From an uncultured Bacteroidales bacterium (GTDB lineage: Bacteria > Bacteroidota > Bacteroidia > Bacteroidales > UBA932): a stretch of 54,628 nt of DNA. Every line of letters starts with the position of its first letter. The first letter of the stretch is position 1. The position numbers were made by a program, and so were the translations under genes. This document shows positions 21,592 to 31,427 of the stretch, one piece after another. The DNA lies in contig CAMHKQ010000014.1 of assembly GCA_946185745.1 (NCBI GenBank), positions 1 to 54,628 on the forward strand, in the 5' to 3' direction. The notes under the pieces are model-generated. The model was not told where the DNA came from, ran no database searches, and saw nothing but the letters and a program-made list of their open reading frames with translations.

Positions 21592-23684
21592 GCGAAGGAA
21601 AGAAAAGAGACAGAATAGGCGTGTTCCTGACGCTCCTGTACGCCGTGCTGCTGCTGGCGTCCCTGTTGGTAATCGGCAAGCTCGTCTATCTCCAGCTGGT
21701 CTTCCAGCCGAATCCCAAGATTGCGACGGCGCTCACCCCGAAGAGGCAGACCAGAAAGCTCGAGCCGGTCCGCGGCAGCATAATAGACTGCAACGGCCGT
21801 CTCCTTGCGATGTCCTATCCTGTGTATGACATCCATATGGACTGTACGGTCCGCAAGGCTGAATTCGCAAAGATACCCAACAAGGACTCCGCGATGGTCA
21901 AGGAGCAGAACTGGCTTCTGAAAGCCAGGAGTCTCGCCGACGGGCTCGCGGAAGTCGTCCCCGGCAAAACCGGCGAGCAGTACTATTCCATGATCAAGGA
22001 CGGCCGTTCCAGGAACAGGAAATACCTGCTCATCGCAAAGAAGGTGGACCGCGCCACCCTTGACAAGATCAGGGAACTGCCCCTTTTCAGGGAAGGCGCC
22101 AACAAGGGCGGCCTCATAGTGGAGTCGCATTACATACGCAAATATCCTTACGGGCAGCTCGCCCGCAGGACGATAGGCTTCGTGCGCGACAACAGCAGCA
22201 TGGTGACCAACACCCACATCGGCCTCGAGGGTAAATACGACGCCCTCCTGCACGGCACCGACGGCACCGAGAGCCTGCGCCAGACCGACTTCGGCAGCGT
22301 TCGCGATTACGACAGCACCTATGCCCGCGCAGTGGACGGGCGCGACCTCCGCACCACCATAAACATTGATTTCCAGGACCTTGCAGACAGGGCCCTGCGC
22401 GAGCAGATAGACACCCTCGACGACATTGAAGGCGCCTGCCTCGTGCTCATGGAGGTGAAAACCGGCGCCATCCGCGCCATGGTGAACCTCACCCGCGACC
22501 CCTCCAGAGGCAACCGCTTCGAAGAGATAACCAACCATGCGATAGGGCGCAAGTGCGAGCCGGGTTCGGTATTCAAGACCGTCACCCTGCTGAGCTGCCT
22601 TGACGACGGCTATGTGAAGACCCTCGACGAGACCATCCCCACCAACCACGGCTGGGTGAAGGGCACCTCGCTCAAGCAGGACATCCACATTCCCGACTGG
22701 GAAAGGGAGCACGGCACGAGCGAAATCAGCATCTACGACGGTTTCAAGATCTCCAGCAACTACGTGCTGTCCACCCTGGCGGTGCAGAACTACCGCAACC
22801 GCACCCGCCATTTCATAGAGAAGATCTACTCCTTCGGCCTGGGCGAAAGCTTCGATTTCGACCTGGACGGCCTGCTCACCCCCACCATCCCCTCGGTACC
22901 GAAGAACAGGGAGCTCGACGCCACCACCCTGGGCAGCGTGGGCTTCGGCTACGCCACCGAGGAAACTCCGCTCCACATCCTCACCTTCTACAACGGCATC
23001 GCCAACAAGGGCAAGATGATGAAGCCCTACCTGGTGGAAGACATCGAAAAGAACGGAACCGTCACCGACAGGCGCGGCCCCGGCATCCTGAACGCCAGCA
23101 TCTGTTCGAGGGCTGCTGCGGACACCATCACCCGCGCGCTGATAGCCGTCACCGAAGAAGGCACGGCCAAAAGGCTCAGGAACGCCAAGTGCACCGTCGC
23201 CGGCAAGACCGGAACATCCTTCGCCACGTTCGAGAACGGGCAGTATTCAGATGCGTCCGGCCGCCGCAAGTACCAGGGCACCTTCGTGGGATTCTTCCCC
23301 GCGGAAGCCCCGCAATACAGCATCATCTGCTGCGTTTATTCCAAGCCGACGAGGCATCAGTACCAGGGCGGCGGCATCCCCGCGAGGACCGTGCTCAAAG
23401 TGGTCAACAGCCTGTACGGCACCCAGCCCTTCTGGGAGACCACGCTTGCCAAAAGCGGATCCGTACCCGGCATGCGCGCAGATTATGAGCTCACGCCCGA
23501 CGACGGAGAGCCTACGGCTACAGTCCCCTCCCTCAAGGGGCTCGGACTCAAGGATGCCCTCTTCCTGACGGAAAACAGCGGATTCCAATGCAGCTACACC
23601 GGCAGCGGCCATGTAATCAGGCAGACCCCGGCAGCCGGAACCACCGCAAAGAAAGGAACCCACATACAACTGGAACTGAAATGA
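21588..23684 (+). CDS. ftsI: Division-specific peptidoglycan transpeptidase FtsI (PBP3) with PASTA domain
   Basis: The 698-aa protein has a short cytoplasmic tail, one TM helix (about 12-35), a PBP dimerisation domain (EPVRGSIIDCNGRLLAMS) and a transpeptidase domain. The active-site motifs are SVFK (Ser327), SSN (389-391) and KTG (540-542). One PASTA domain ends the protein (VPSLKGLGLKDALFLTENSG). It cross-links septal peptidoglycan with FtsW. The ATG at 21588 overlaps the ftsL stop; the ATGA at the 3' end couples it to murE. Confidence 0.97.
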   Translation: MSEGKKRDRIGVFLTLLYAVLLLASLLVIGKLVYLQLVFQPNPKIATALTPKRQTRKLEPVRGSIIDCNGRLLAMSYPVYDIHMDCTVRKAEFAKIPNKDSAMVKEQNWLLKARSLADGLAEVVPGKTGEQYYSMIKDGRSRNRKYLLIAKKVDRATLDKIRELPLFREGANKGGLIVESHYIRKYPYGQLARRTIGFVRDNSSMVTNTHIGLEGKYDALLHGTDGTESLRQTDFGSVRDYDSTYARAVDGRDLRTTINIDFQDLADRALREQIDTLDDIEGACLVLMEVKTGAIRAMVNLTRDPSRGNRFEEITNHAIGRKCEPGSVFKTVTLLSCLDDGYVKTLDETIPTNHGWVKGTSLKQDIHIPDWEREHGTSEISIYDGFKISSNYVLSTLAVQNYRNRTRHFIEKIYSFGLGESFDFDLDGLLTPTIPSVPKNRELDATTLGSVGFGYATEETPLHILTFYNGIANKGKMMKPYLVEDIEKNGTVTDRRGPGILNASICSRAAADTITRALIAVTEEGTAKRLRNAKCTVAGKTGTSFATFENGQYSDASGRRKYQGTFVGFFPAEAPQYSIICCVYSKPTRHQYQGGGIPARTVLKVVNSLYGTQPFWETTLAKSGSVPGMRADYELTPDDGEPTATVPSLKGLGLKDALFLTENSGFQCSYTGSGHVIRQTPAAGTTAKKGTHIQLELK

Positions 23685-25075
23685 AACTGAGCGACATCAT
23701 AAAAGGCACAGGAGCCACCATCCTGCACGGCAGCCCCGACACCGAAATCGGAGCCATCTACAGCGATTCCCGCAAAGTGACCGAAGGGTCGCTCTTCCTG
23801 GCGGTAAGCGGCTGCAGCAGCGACGGTCACGACTATATCGATGCGGCCCTGGCGGCCGGCGCGGCGGCGGTAGTGGACGCCTCCCGCAAAGCTCTCGCCC
23901 TGTGCGCGGACAACTTCTACGGCCATCCTTCACGGAAGCTCCAGCTGGTGGGCATCACCGGCACGAACGGCAAGACCACTACTGTCACCCTCCTTTACAA
24001 CATGTTCCGAAGCCTGGGCTACGAATGCGGACTGCTCAGCACCATAGCGAATTACGTGGGCCCGGTGCGCAGCGAAACCGCCAACACCACGTCCGACCCC
24101 ATCACCATCAATTCGCTCATGTCGGAAATGGTGGAGGCAGGATGCCAGTACTGCTTCATGGAGGTGAGTTCCATCGGCCTCGAGCAGGAAAGGGTGGCAG
24201 GCCTGGAATTCAAGGTCGCCATCTTCTCGAACCTCACCCACGACCACCTCGACTACCACAAGACCTTCGCAGAGTATCTCCGCTGCAAGAAGCTCCTTTT
24301 CGACGGTCTGGGAAAAGACGCTTTCGCCGTGGTCAACGCCGACGACAAGAACGCTTCCGTAATGGTGCAAAACACCGCCGCAAAAGTCATAAGTTATTCA
24401 TGCAAAGGCGTTTCCGCCGATCACAGCTGCCGCGTGATGGAAGAGAGTTTCGAGGGCATGCAGCTGCGTATCGACGGCACCGACACCTGGGTGCGCCTGG
24501 TCGGCAGGCACAACGCCTCCAACCTTCTCGCCCTCTACACCACAGCCCTTGTGCTGGGCACGCCGAAAGACGAAATCCTGCTCGCCCTCAGCAAGCTGGA
24601 ATCGGCACGGGGCCGACTCGAAGTGATACGCGGTCCGCGCGACCTCGCCGTGGTGATAGACTATGCGCATACCCCCGATGCGCTCGAAAACGTGCTCAAG
24701 ACCCTCAGGGACGTCTCTCCGGAGCGCACGCTCATCTGCCTGTTCGGCTGCGGAGGAGACAGGGACCGCACCAAGCGTCCCGAGATGGCCGCAATCGCCG
24801 GCAAACTCGCCGACAAGGTGGTGGTGACGTCCGACAATCCGCGCACCGAAGACCCCGACGCCATAATCTCCGAGATAATGGAAGGCTTCTCCGACAGGCG
24901 CAACGTAGTCAAGATCACCAACCGCGAAGAGGCCATTCGGACCACCCTGCAGCTCGCTCCCGACTCCTCCACGATCCTTCTCGCCGGAAAGGGGCACGAG
25001 ACTTACCAGATAATCGGAACCCGCAAGAATCATTTTGACGAGCGGGAGATTGTGAACGAAACCTTAAAACCTTGA
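23681..25075 (+). CDS. murE: UDP-MurNAc-tripeptide synthetase MurE
   Basis: This ligase adds the third residue to the peptidoglycan stem peptide. Its 464 aa include the ATP loop ITGTNGKTTT (Lys98), the carbamylated-Lys region and the DNPRTEDP motif at 385-392. The DNPR sequence is the meso-diaminopimelate signature, as opposed to lysine-type enzymes. Frame evidence excludes an upstream extension into ftsI; the ATG overlaps the ftsI stop. It predicts an mDAP-type cell wall. Confidence 0.97.
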   Translation: MKLSDIIKGTGATILHGSPDTEIGAIYSDSRKVTEGSLFLAVSGCSSDGHDYIDAALAAGAAAVVDASRKALALCADNFYGHPSRKLQLVGITGTNGKTTTVTLLYNMFRSLGYECGLLSTIANYVGPVRSETANTTSDPITINSLMSEMVEAGCQYCFMEVSSIGLEQERVAGLEFKVAIFSNLTHDHLDYHKTFAEYLRCKKLLFDGLGKDAFAVVNADDKNASVMVQNTAAKVISYSCKGVSADHSCRVMEESFEGMQLRIDGTDTWVRLVGRHNASNLLALYTTALVLGTPKDEILLALSKLESARGRLEVIRGPRDLAVVIDYAHTPDALENVLKTLRDVSPERTLICLFGCGGDRDRTKRPEMAAIAGKLADKVVVTSDNPRTEDPDAIISEIMEGFSDRRNVVKITNREEAIRTTLQLAPDSSTILLAGKGHETYQIIGTRKNHFDEREIVNETLKP

Positions 25076-25079
25076 ACTG

Positions 25080-26240
25080 ATGCTGTACCATCTTGCAAAA
25101 TGGCTTGACAGCCTGGGCGTTCCGGGCATGAGGCTCTTCGGATATCTGTCCTTCAGAGCCATGCTCGCCGCAGTAATCAGCATGCTGATCGCCTTCTTCA
25201 TCGGAAAAAAAATAATCGAAATGCTCCGCAAACACCAGATCGGGGAGGAAATCCGCGACCTGGGCCTCGAAGGGCAGATGCAGAAAAAAGGCACTCCCAC
25301 CATGGGAGGCATCATCATCATCCTTTCGATGGTGGTAAGCGCGCTGCTTGTGTGCAGGCTCGACAGCATCTACACCATCCTTCTGATAATCACCACCTTA
25401 TGGTGCGGTGCAATAGGCTTCACCGACGACTATATAAAGGTATACAAGCACAACAAGGAGGGAATGAGCGCCAGGTGGAAACTGATCCTTCAGTTCACCC
25501 TCGCCCTCACTATCGCCCTGATTGTCTGCTTCTCCCCGGAAATCTGGAACGGCATGCCCAAGAAACTGGTCACGACCATTCCCTTCGTGAAGGCCCATGA
25601 ATTCGATTATTCGTGGCTATCCCCCTTCAAGGGCCAGCTCGGGGTATATGCCTCGTGGGGCATATACATGCTCATGATAATCTTCGTCATCCTCGCCTGC
25701 TCCAACGGCACCAATCTCACCGACGGGCTGGACGGCCTCGCATCCGGCACGTCCGCCATCGTGGGCGTGGCGCTCGGCGTGATGGCATGGCTTGGAGGCG
25801 ACGCCCTGGATTCCCGCTACCTCAACATAATGTATCTGCCGGGCAGCGGCGAAGTGGCCATCTACATGGCGGCCTTCGTGGGCGCACTGATAGGCTTCCT
25901 GTGGTACAACACCTTCCCGGCGCAGGTATTCATGGGCGATACCGGCAGCCTCACCATCGGCGGAGTCATCGGCGTCACCGCCGTCCTGCTCCGCAAGGAG
26001 CTGCTCCTCCCCCTGCTGTGCGGCATCTTCCTGATGGAAAGCCTCAGCGTGATTATCCAGCGCACATATTTCAAATACACAAAAAAGAAATACGGAGAGG
26101 GCCGCAGGGTGTTCCTCATGTCCCCCCTCCATCATCATTACCAGAAGAAGGGCATGCCCGAACCGCGCATAGTCACCCGTTTCTGGATTATAGGAATCAT
26201 TCTGGCCGTAGCAACCATGGCCTTATTAAAGATAAGATAA
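25080..26240 (+). CDS. mraY: Phospho-MurNAc-pentapeptide transferase MraY
   Basis: This polytopic membrane enzyme forms lipid I from UDP-MurNAc-pentapeptide and undecaprenyl phosphate. The 386 aa contain about ten TM helices and the family motifs KKGTPTMGG, the aspartate pair in FTDDYIKVYKH, NGTNLTDGLDGLASG and the histidine motif SPLHHHYQKKG. It starts 4 bases after murE; its stop overlaps the murD start by one base. Confidence 0.98.
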   Translation: MLYHLAKWLDSLGVPGMRLFGYLSFRAMLAAVISMLIAFFIGKKIIEMLRKHQIGEEIRDLGLEGQMQKKGTPTMGGIIIILSMVVSALLVCRLDSIYTILLIITTLWCGAIGFTDDYIKVYKHNKEGMSARWKLILQFTLALTIALIVCFSPEIWNGMPKKLVTTIPFVKAHEFDYSWLSPFKGQLGVYASWGIYMLMIIFVILACSNGTNLTDGLDGLASGTSAIVGVALGVMAWLGGDALDSRYLNIMYLPGSGEVAIYMAAFVGALIGFLWYNTFPAQVFMGDTGSLTIGGVIGVTAVLLRKELLLPLLCGIFLMESLSVIIQRTYFKYTKKKYGEGRRVFLMSPLHHHYQKKGMPEPRIVTRFWIIGIILAVATMALLKIR

Positions 26241-27580
26241 TGAGCAGATTAGTAGTATTGGGCGGTGCGGAATCCGGCATCGGGGCCGCAGTGCTGGCAA
26301 AAGTAAAGGGATTCGACGTGTTTCTTTCCGACAACGGGAAGATAAAGGAAGAATATGAGCGTACGCTCCGGGAGTGGGACATCCCCTACGAACAGGGAGG
26401 CCATACTCCGGAAAAGATATTGAACGCCGACGAAGTGGTCAAGAGCCCCGGCATCCCCGACACCGTCCCCATGGTCCGGAAACTCGAAGAGCAGGGTACC
26501 CACATCGTATCCGAGATAGAATTCGCTGCCCGTTACGACAGCGCGAAGAAAATCTGCATCACGGGCTCCAACGGCAAGACCACTACCACCAGCCTTATCT
26601 ATTACCTCCTGCAGAACGCAGGCCTCAACGTGGGCCTTGGAGGCAATATAGGAAAGAGCTACGCGCTTCAGGTGGCCACCGAAAAGCACGACTATTACGT
26701 GCTGGAAATCAGCTCGTTCCAGCTTGACAACTGCTACGATTTCCGGCCGGACATCGCAATCATCACCAATATCACCCCGGACCATCTAGACCGCTACGAC
26801 TACAAGCTTGAAAACTACGTCAGGTCCAAATTCCGCATCACCCGCAACCTGCGTCCCGAGGACTGCTTCATCTTCGACAGCGACGACGCCATCACCATAG
26901 CGCACCTCGACAAGATAGTGCTCAAGGCCAAGACACTCCCCTTCACCCAGAAGACCGAGGTCAGGCAGGGAGCCTTCCTCCGCGACGACCGGATCATCAT
27001 CCGCTACGAGGAAAGCGAGAGCGCCATTTACCTGAAGGAGCTGGCGCTCGGCGGCAAGCACAACATTTACAACTCGATGGCCGCAGCGCTCGCAGCCAAG
27101 GCTTCCGGAATCGACGATGCCGTCATCCGCGAGAGCCTCAAGACATTCACGGCCATCGAACACCGCCTGGAACCCGTCCTGAGCGTGGGCGGCGTACTTT
27201 ACATAAACGATTCCAAGGCGACCAACATAGACTCCGCCTGGTACGCCCTCGACGCCCAGACCAAACCGGTCGTATGGATAGTGGGCGGCACCGACAAGGG
27301 CAACGACTACTCGCAGCTCACAGAGCTTGTCCGCGAGAAGGTCAAGGCCATAGTCTGTCTCGGAGTTGACAATTCCAAGATACACGCGGCGTTCGAGTCC
27401 ATAGTCGGGGCCGGCAACATGGTCGACACCCGTTCCGCCGAAGAGGCCGTAAAGGCATCCGCCGCATTCGCAAAAGACGGGGACGTGGTGCTCCTGAGCC
27501 CCTGCTGCGCCAGTTTCGACCTGTTCCGCAACTACGAAGACCGCGGCGAGAAATTCAAGGAAGCCGTAAGAAGACTGTAA
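26240..27580 (+). CDS. murD: UDP-MurNAc-L-Ala:D-Glu ligase MurD
   Basis: This ligase adds D-glutamate to UDP-MurNAc-L-Ala. The 446 aa show a Rossmann N-terminus (LVVLGGAESGIGAAVLA), the ATP loop ITGSNGKTTTT (Lys113), NITPDHLDRY and the C-terminal INDSKATN and SPCCASFDLF. The ATG overlaps the mraY stop codon (TAATG). No murF or ddl follows in this cluster, unlike in proteobacteria. Confidence 0.97.
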   Translation: MSRLVVLGGAESGIGAAVLAKVKGFDVFLSDNGKIKEEYERTLREWDIPYEQGGHTPEKILNADEVVKSPGIPDTVPMVRKLEEQGTHIVSEIEFAARYDSAKKICITGSNGKTTTTSLIYYLLQNAGLNVGLGGNIGKSYALQVATEKHDYYVLEISSFQLDNCYDFRPDIAIITNITPDHLDRYDYKLENYVRSKFRITRNLRPEDCFIFDSDDAITIAHLDKIVLKAKTLPFTQKTEVRQGAFLRDDRIIIRYEESESAIYLKELALGGKHNIYNSMAAALAAKASGIDDAVIRESLKTFTAIEHRLEPVLSVGGVLYINDSKATNIDSAWYALDAQTKPVVWIVGGTDKGNDYSQLTELVREKVKAIVCLGVDNSKIHAAFESIVGAGNMVDTRSAEEAVKASAAFAKDGDVVLLSPCCASFDLFRNYEDRGEKFKEAVRRL

Positions 27581-27584
27581 TACG

Positions 27585-28955
27585 ATGGAAGCCAAGACCA
27601 AAACCGCAAAGAGAAGCCTCTGGAACCTCTTCGAGAACATCGAGGGGGACAAGGTGGTGTGGATGATCGTGCTGCTGCTCATGCTGATAAGCGTGCTGTG
27701 CATGTTCTCCTCCACCTCCCAGCTGCTCGGAAGCGGGCAGTCTAGGCTGGACGTCGTCAAGGACCAGCTCATACTGGTGGCCTTCGGCATCGGTCTGGTC
27801 ATCCTTATCTATAATATCCGCAACCTGAACTTCATCATGTGGCTCAGCAAGTGGGGGTTCCTTCTGTCCTTCGCGCTGCTCGCCATCCTCGACCTAAAGG
27901 TCAACCTCGGGTTCATCCGCTCCGTCGAAATCAACGGGGCAAGGCGAATCATTCAGGTGGGACCGGTACAGGTACACGTGTTCGAAGTGGTCAAGGTTGC
28001 CATGATAATGTATCTGGCCTGGGCGCTCGACGCCTTCAAGAGAGGCACCCTGAAAGGCCCCAAGAAAGATATCTGGAAGAAGATCCTCTACATCTACGCG
28101 CCTTTCGTGGTGACTTTCCTGATGATTATTCCCGGCAGCAACTCCAGCGCCGTGGTCATCGGCGGCATGATGTTCATCACCATCCTCATAGGCGGCGGAA
28201 GCATCAAGGATCTGGCCATACTCATAGGCGCCGGAGTCCTGATGGTGGCCGGAGCTTATGCCGTTTTCGCAATCTCCGACGGTAAGGTCATGAAGCGCAT
28301 CGGCACCGGCATTTCCCGTATCTTCGACAAAGAGGACTATGAGCAGAAGGTAATCGAATCCCGCACGGGTTCCCTGGAGTATTTCGAGGCCCTGGACAAG
28401 ATACGGCAGCCGTACAGCGCCAAGATTGCCATCCACGAGGGCGGCCTCATAGGCAAAGGCCCCGGACAGAGCACCCAGAGGTACGTGGTCCCGGACATTT
28501 CGGAAGACTACATGTTCTCTTTCATCATAGAAGAATACGGCATCCTGGGCGGAATAGTGGTGCTGATGCTGTATATCAGCCTCCTCGCGCGCGGTTCCAT
28601 AATTGTACGCAACTGCGGGAACAACCTGTTTGCGAAACTTGCCGTAGCCGGTCTGCTGATGCTCATAGTGCTGCAGGCGTTCCTGCACATGTTCGTAAAC
28701 TGCGACATCGGGCCCATGACGGGCCAGACGCTCCCCCTGATAAGCCACGGCACATCGGCGTTCCTCTGTTTCAGCGTAGCCTTCGGAATTATCCTTTCCA
28801 TCTCGCGCTACGCTTCACGCAGGATGAAGAGGGAGCAGCAGCAGGCGGAGCCGCTCGTGGAACGCACCGAGGTGAAGGTGGAACTTGACGCCCTGGACGA
28901 CTTCGAGAGCGGAAAGGACTTGACTGAAATAATGGATCAGGAAGATGAATTATAA
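27585..28955 (+). CDS. ftsW: Septal peptidoglycan glycosyltransferase FtsW
   Basis: This SEDS polymerase works with FtsI at the septum. The 456 aa form about ten TM helices. Family features include NGARRIIQVGPVQVHVFEVV and SQRYV/YGILGG regions, then FVNCDIGPMTGQTLPLISHG near the C-terminus. The last ~50 residues form an acidic cytoplasmic tail. It overlaps murG by 11 bases. Confidence 0.96.
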   Translation: MEAKTKTAKRSLWNLFENIEGDKVVWMIVLLLMLISVLCMFSSTSQLLGSGQSRLDVVKDQLILVAFGIGLVILIYNIRNLNFIMWLSKWGFLLSFALLAILDLKVNLGFIRSVEINGARRIIQVGPVQVHVFEVVKVAMIMYLAWALDAFKRGTLKGPKKDIWKKILYIYAPFVVTFLMIIPGSNSSAVVIGGMMFITILIGGGSIKDLAILIGAGVLMVAGAYAVFAISDGKVMKRIGTGISRIFDKEDYEQKVIESRTGSLEYFEALDKIRQPYSAKIAIHEGGLIGKGPGQSTQRYVVPDISEDYMFSFIIEEYGILGGIVVLMLYISLLARGSIIVRNCGNNLFAKLAVAGLLMLIVLQAFLHMFVNCDIGPMTGQTLPLISHGTSAFLCFSVAFGIILSISRYASRRMKREQQQAEPLVERTEVKVELDALDDFESGKDLTEIMDQEDEL

Positions 28956-30072
28956 GAAATTACGCGTCATCATCAGCGGAGGCGGCACAGGGGGCCACAT
29001 TTTCCCCGCCATCTCCATAGCCAACAAGCTCAGGGAACTGAACCCTGAAACCGAGATACTCTTCGTGGGAGCGGAGGGCAAGATGGAGATGGAGAAAGTT
29101 CCCGCAGCCGGCTACAAGATAGTGGGCCTTCCCATCGTGGGGCTTCAGCGCAAGCTCAACGCCAAGAATCTGGTAAACGACGCCCTGGTACCGTTCAAAC
29201 TGCTCCAGAGCATCATCAAGGCCGGACGGGTAATAAGGGAATTCAAGCCCGACGTGGCAGTCGGAGTGGGCGGATACGCCAGCGCTCCCCTGCTCCGCAG
29301 GGCAACCGCCATGCACATCCCGGCCCTCATCCAGGAACAGAACGGATTCGCCGGCCTCACCAACAAGATGCTTGGCAACAAGGTGGACTGCATCTGCGTG
29401 GCCTACGAGGGGATGGAGAGGTTCTTCCCCGCCGAAAAGATAGTCTTTTCGGGCAATCCCATCCGTTCCGAAATCCATCCGTACACCGAGGCGGACAGGG
29501 CCGAAGCCCTCAAGTTCTACGGGCTCGACCCCGCCAAAAAGCACATCTTCATCGTGGGCGGGAGCCTCGGCAGCGGCACCCTCAACAACGCCATGAAGAA
29601 ATGGATAGAATGCAGCTGTCCCGGAGGGGAAGATGTGGAAGTTCTGTGGCAGTGCGGGCGCTATTACAAGGCCGGAATCGACAAGTTCATGGCCGGCCGG
29701 CAGCTGCCGCACATCCACTACACCGACTTCATCTCCCGCATGGACCTCGCCTATGCGATGGCAGATGTCATCATTTCCCGCAGCGGCGCCTCCTCCGTAT
29801 CGGAGATCTGCGCCGCAGGCAAGGCGGCAGTCTTCGTGCCCTCCCCCAACGTGGCTGAGGACCACCAGACCCACAACGCCATGGCCCTGGTGAACAGGAA
29901 TGCAGCCATGCTGGTTAAGGACGCCGACGCCGCGGACGAGCTTCTCCCGGTGGCGCTCAAACTGGTGCACGACCCCGAAAAGATAGCTGAACTGTCGAAG
30001 AACGTAACTCCGCTCGCACGTCTGGACGCAGCCCAGACCATAGCGGACGAAATCTATAAACTTGTAAGATGA
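28945..30072 (+). CDS. murG: Lipid II synthase MurG (GlcNAc transferase)
   Basis: This enzyme transfers GlcNAc to lipid I to give lipid II. The 375 aa show the N-terminal GGGTGGHIFPAISIA loop, the membrane-facing GVGGYASAPLLRRA and the UDP-GlcNAc-binding region SRSGASSVSEICAAGKAAVFVPSPNVAEDHQT. GT-B fold, cytoplasmic face of the membrane. It overlaps both neighbours. Confidence 0.97.
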   Translation: MNYKKLRVIISGGGTGGHIFPAISIANKLRELNPETEILFVGAEGKMEMEKVPAAGYKIVGLPIVGLQRKLNAKNLVNDALVPFKLLQSIIKAGRVIREFKPDVAVGVGGYASAPLLRRATAMHIPALIQEQNGFAGLTNKMLGNKVDCICVAYEGMERFFPAEKIVFSGNPIRSEIHPYTEADRAEALKFYGLDPAKKHIFIVGGSLGSGTLNNAMKKWIECSCPGGEDVEVLWQCGRYYKAGIDKFMAGRQLPHIHYTDFISRMDLAYAMADVIISRSGASSVSEICAAGKAAVFVPSPNVAEDHQTHNAMALVNRNAAMLVKDADAADELLPVALKLVHDPEKIAELSKNVTPLARLDAAQTIADEIYKLVR

Positions 30073-31427
30073 AAAAATACAGCAACGTATATTTCCTCGG
30101 AATAGGAGGAATCGGAATGAGCGCGATTGCGCGGTACTATGCGTTCAAGGGACTCAAAGTCTCGGGGTACGACCGCACTCCTTCCGACCTGACCCGCGAA
30201 CTCGAGAATGAGGGCATAGCCGTCCACTACGACGACGATCCGTCGCTCATTCCCGCGGACGTGGAGGACACGCTGGTGGTCTACACCCCGGCGATTCCAG
30301 AGGATCTCGCTGAATTCCAATATGTCAAGGCCCACGGCTACCGCGTTATAAAGCGCAGCCGCATTCTCGGCGAGATAACGCAGGGACAGACCTGCCTCGC
30401 AGTGGCGGGCACCCACGGCAAGACCACCACTTCCACCATGGTGGCGCATATCCTCACGGAGAGCGGAGAGGGGTGCAGCGCATTTCTCGGCGGCATCTCC
30501 AAAAACTACAACACCAACCTGCTGGTAAGCCGTAATCCGGTCGTGGTGGCCGAAGCCGACGAATTCGACCGCAGCTTCCTGCAGCTCCACCCCACCGTCG
30601 CGGCCGTCACCGCGATGGACGCCGACCATCTGGACATCTACGGCGACCTCGAGCATTACCAGCAGGCCTTCAAGGAGTTCGCCGCCCAGGTTTCGGGCAT
30701 TCTCATCTACAAATACGGGCTTCCCCTGACCGACACCGGAACCGACGCCAGGCTTTATACCTATGCGCTTGAAGATGCGCGCTCGAACTTCTACGCCGAA
30801 AACATGCGCCTCGACGAATACGGGCACTACACTTACGACCTCCATTATCCGGGAGGTGTCCTGTGCGACATCCGCGTGGGTACGCTCGGCTGGGTGAACG
30901 TCGAGAACAGCATCGCCGCCAGCGCCATCTGCCTCTGCCACGGCGTGGACGGGCAGAAACTCCGCCACGCGATAGGCACGTTCCAGGGGGCGAAACGCCG
31001 TCTGGATGAGCATGTGAACACCCCGAGGCTCACATACATAGACGATTACGCCCATCATCCCAACGAACTCGAAGCCGCCATTTCCTCCATCCGAGGGATG
31101 TTCCCGCACAGGAAGATCACGGCTGTTTTCCAGCCTCATCTCTACACCCGCACCCGCGACTTCGCCCCCGAGTTCGCAAAGGCCCTGAGCATGGTGGACA
31201 AGCTGATCCTGCTGGACATCTATCCGGCGCGCGAAGAGCCCATTCCGGGAGTCACTTCCGAAATCATTTTCAAGGACGTGACCGCCCCCGAAAAAATGCT
31301 GATAAAGAAGGAAGAGCTCATGGCTCTCATCGAAAAGGAACCGCTCGACGTACTGGTGACGTTCGGTGCGGGCAATATCGACCGCTTCGTTGAACCCATA
31401 AAGGAAATGCTCCTGAAGAGGATATGA
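30069..31427 (+). CDS. murC: UDP-MurNAc:L-alanine ligase MurC
   Basis: The first amino-acid ligase of stem-peptide synthesis. The 452 aa include FLGIGGIGMSAIARY, the ATP loop AGTHGKTTTS (Lys118), EADEFDRSFLQLHP and YAHHPNELEAAI. It sits after murG, as in other Bacteroidetes dcw clusters, and couples by ATGA overlaps to murG and ftsQ. Confidence 0.97.
   Translation: MKKYSNVYFLGIGGIGMSAIARYYAFKGLKVSGYDRTPSDLTRELENEGIAVHYDDDPSLIPADVEDTLVVYTPAIPEDLAEFQYVKAHGYRVIKRSRILGEITQGQTCLAVAGTHGKTTTSTMVAHILTESGEGCSAFLGGISKNYNTNLLVSRNPVVVAEADEFDRSFLQLHPTVAAVTAMDADHLDIYGDLEHYQQAFKEFAAQVSGILIYKYGLPLTDTGTDARLYTYALEDARSNFYAENMRLDEYGHYTYDLHYPGGVLCDIRVGTLGWVNVENSIAASAICLCHGVDGQKLRHAIGTFQGAKRRLDEHVNTPRLTYIDDYAHHPNELEAAISSIRGMFPHRKITAVFQPHLYTRTRDFAPEFAKALSMVDKLILLDIYPAREEPIPGVTSEIIFKDVTAPEKMLIKKEELMALIEKEPLDVLVTFGAGNIDRFVEPIKEMLLKRI

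Noticed and set aside
21483..22976. A 497-codon minus-strand frame across ftsI
   Set aside because: Antisense to conserved ftsI motifs.
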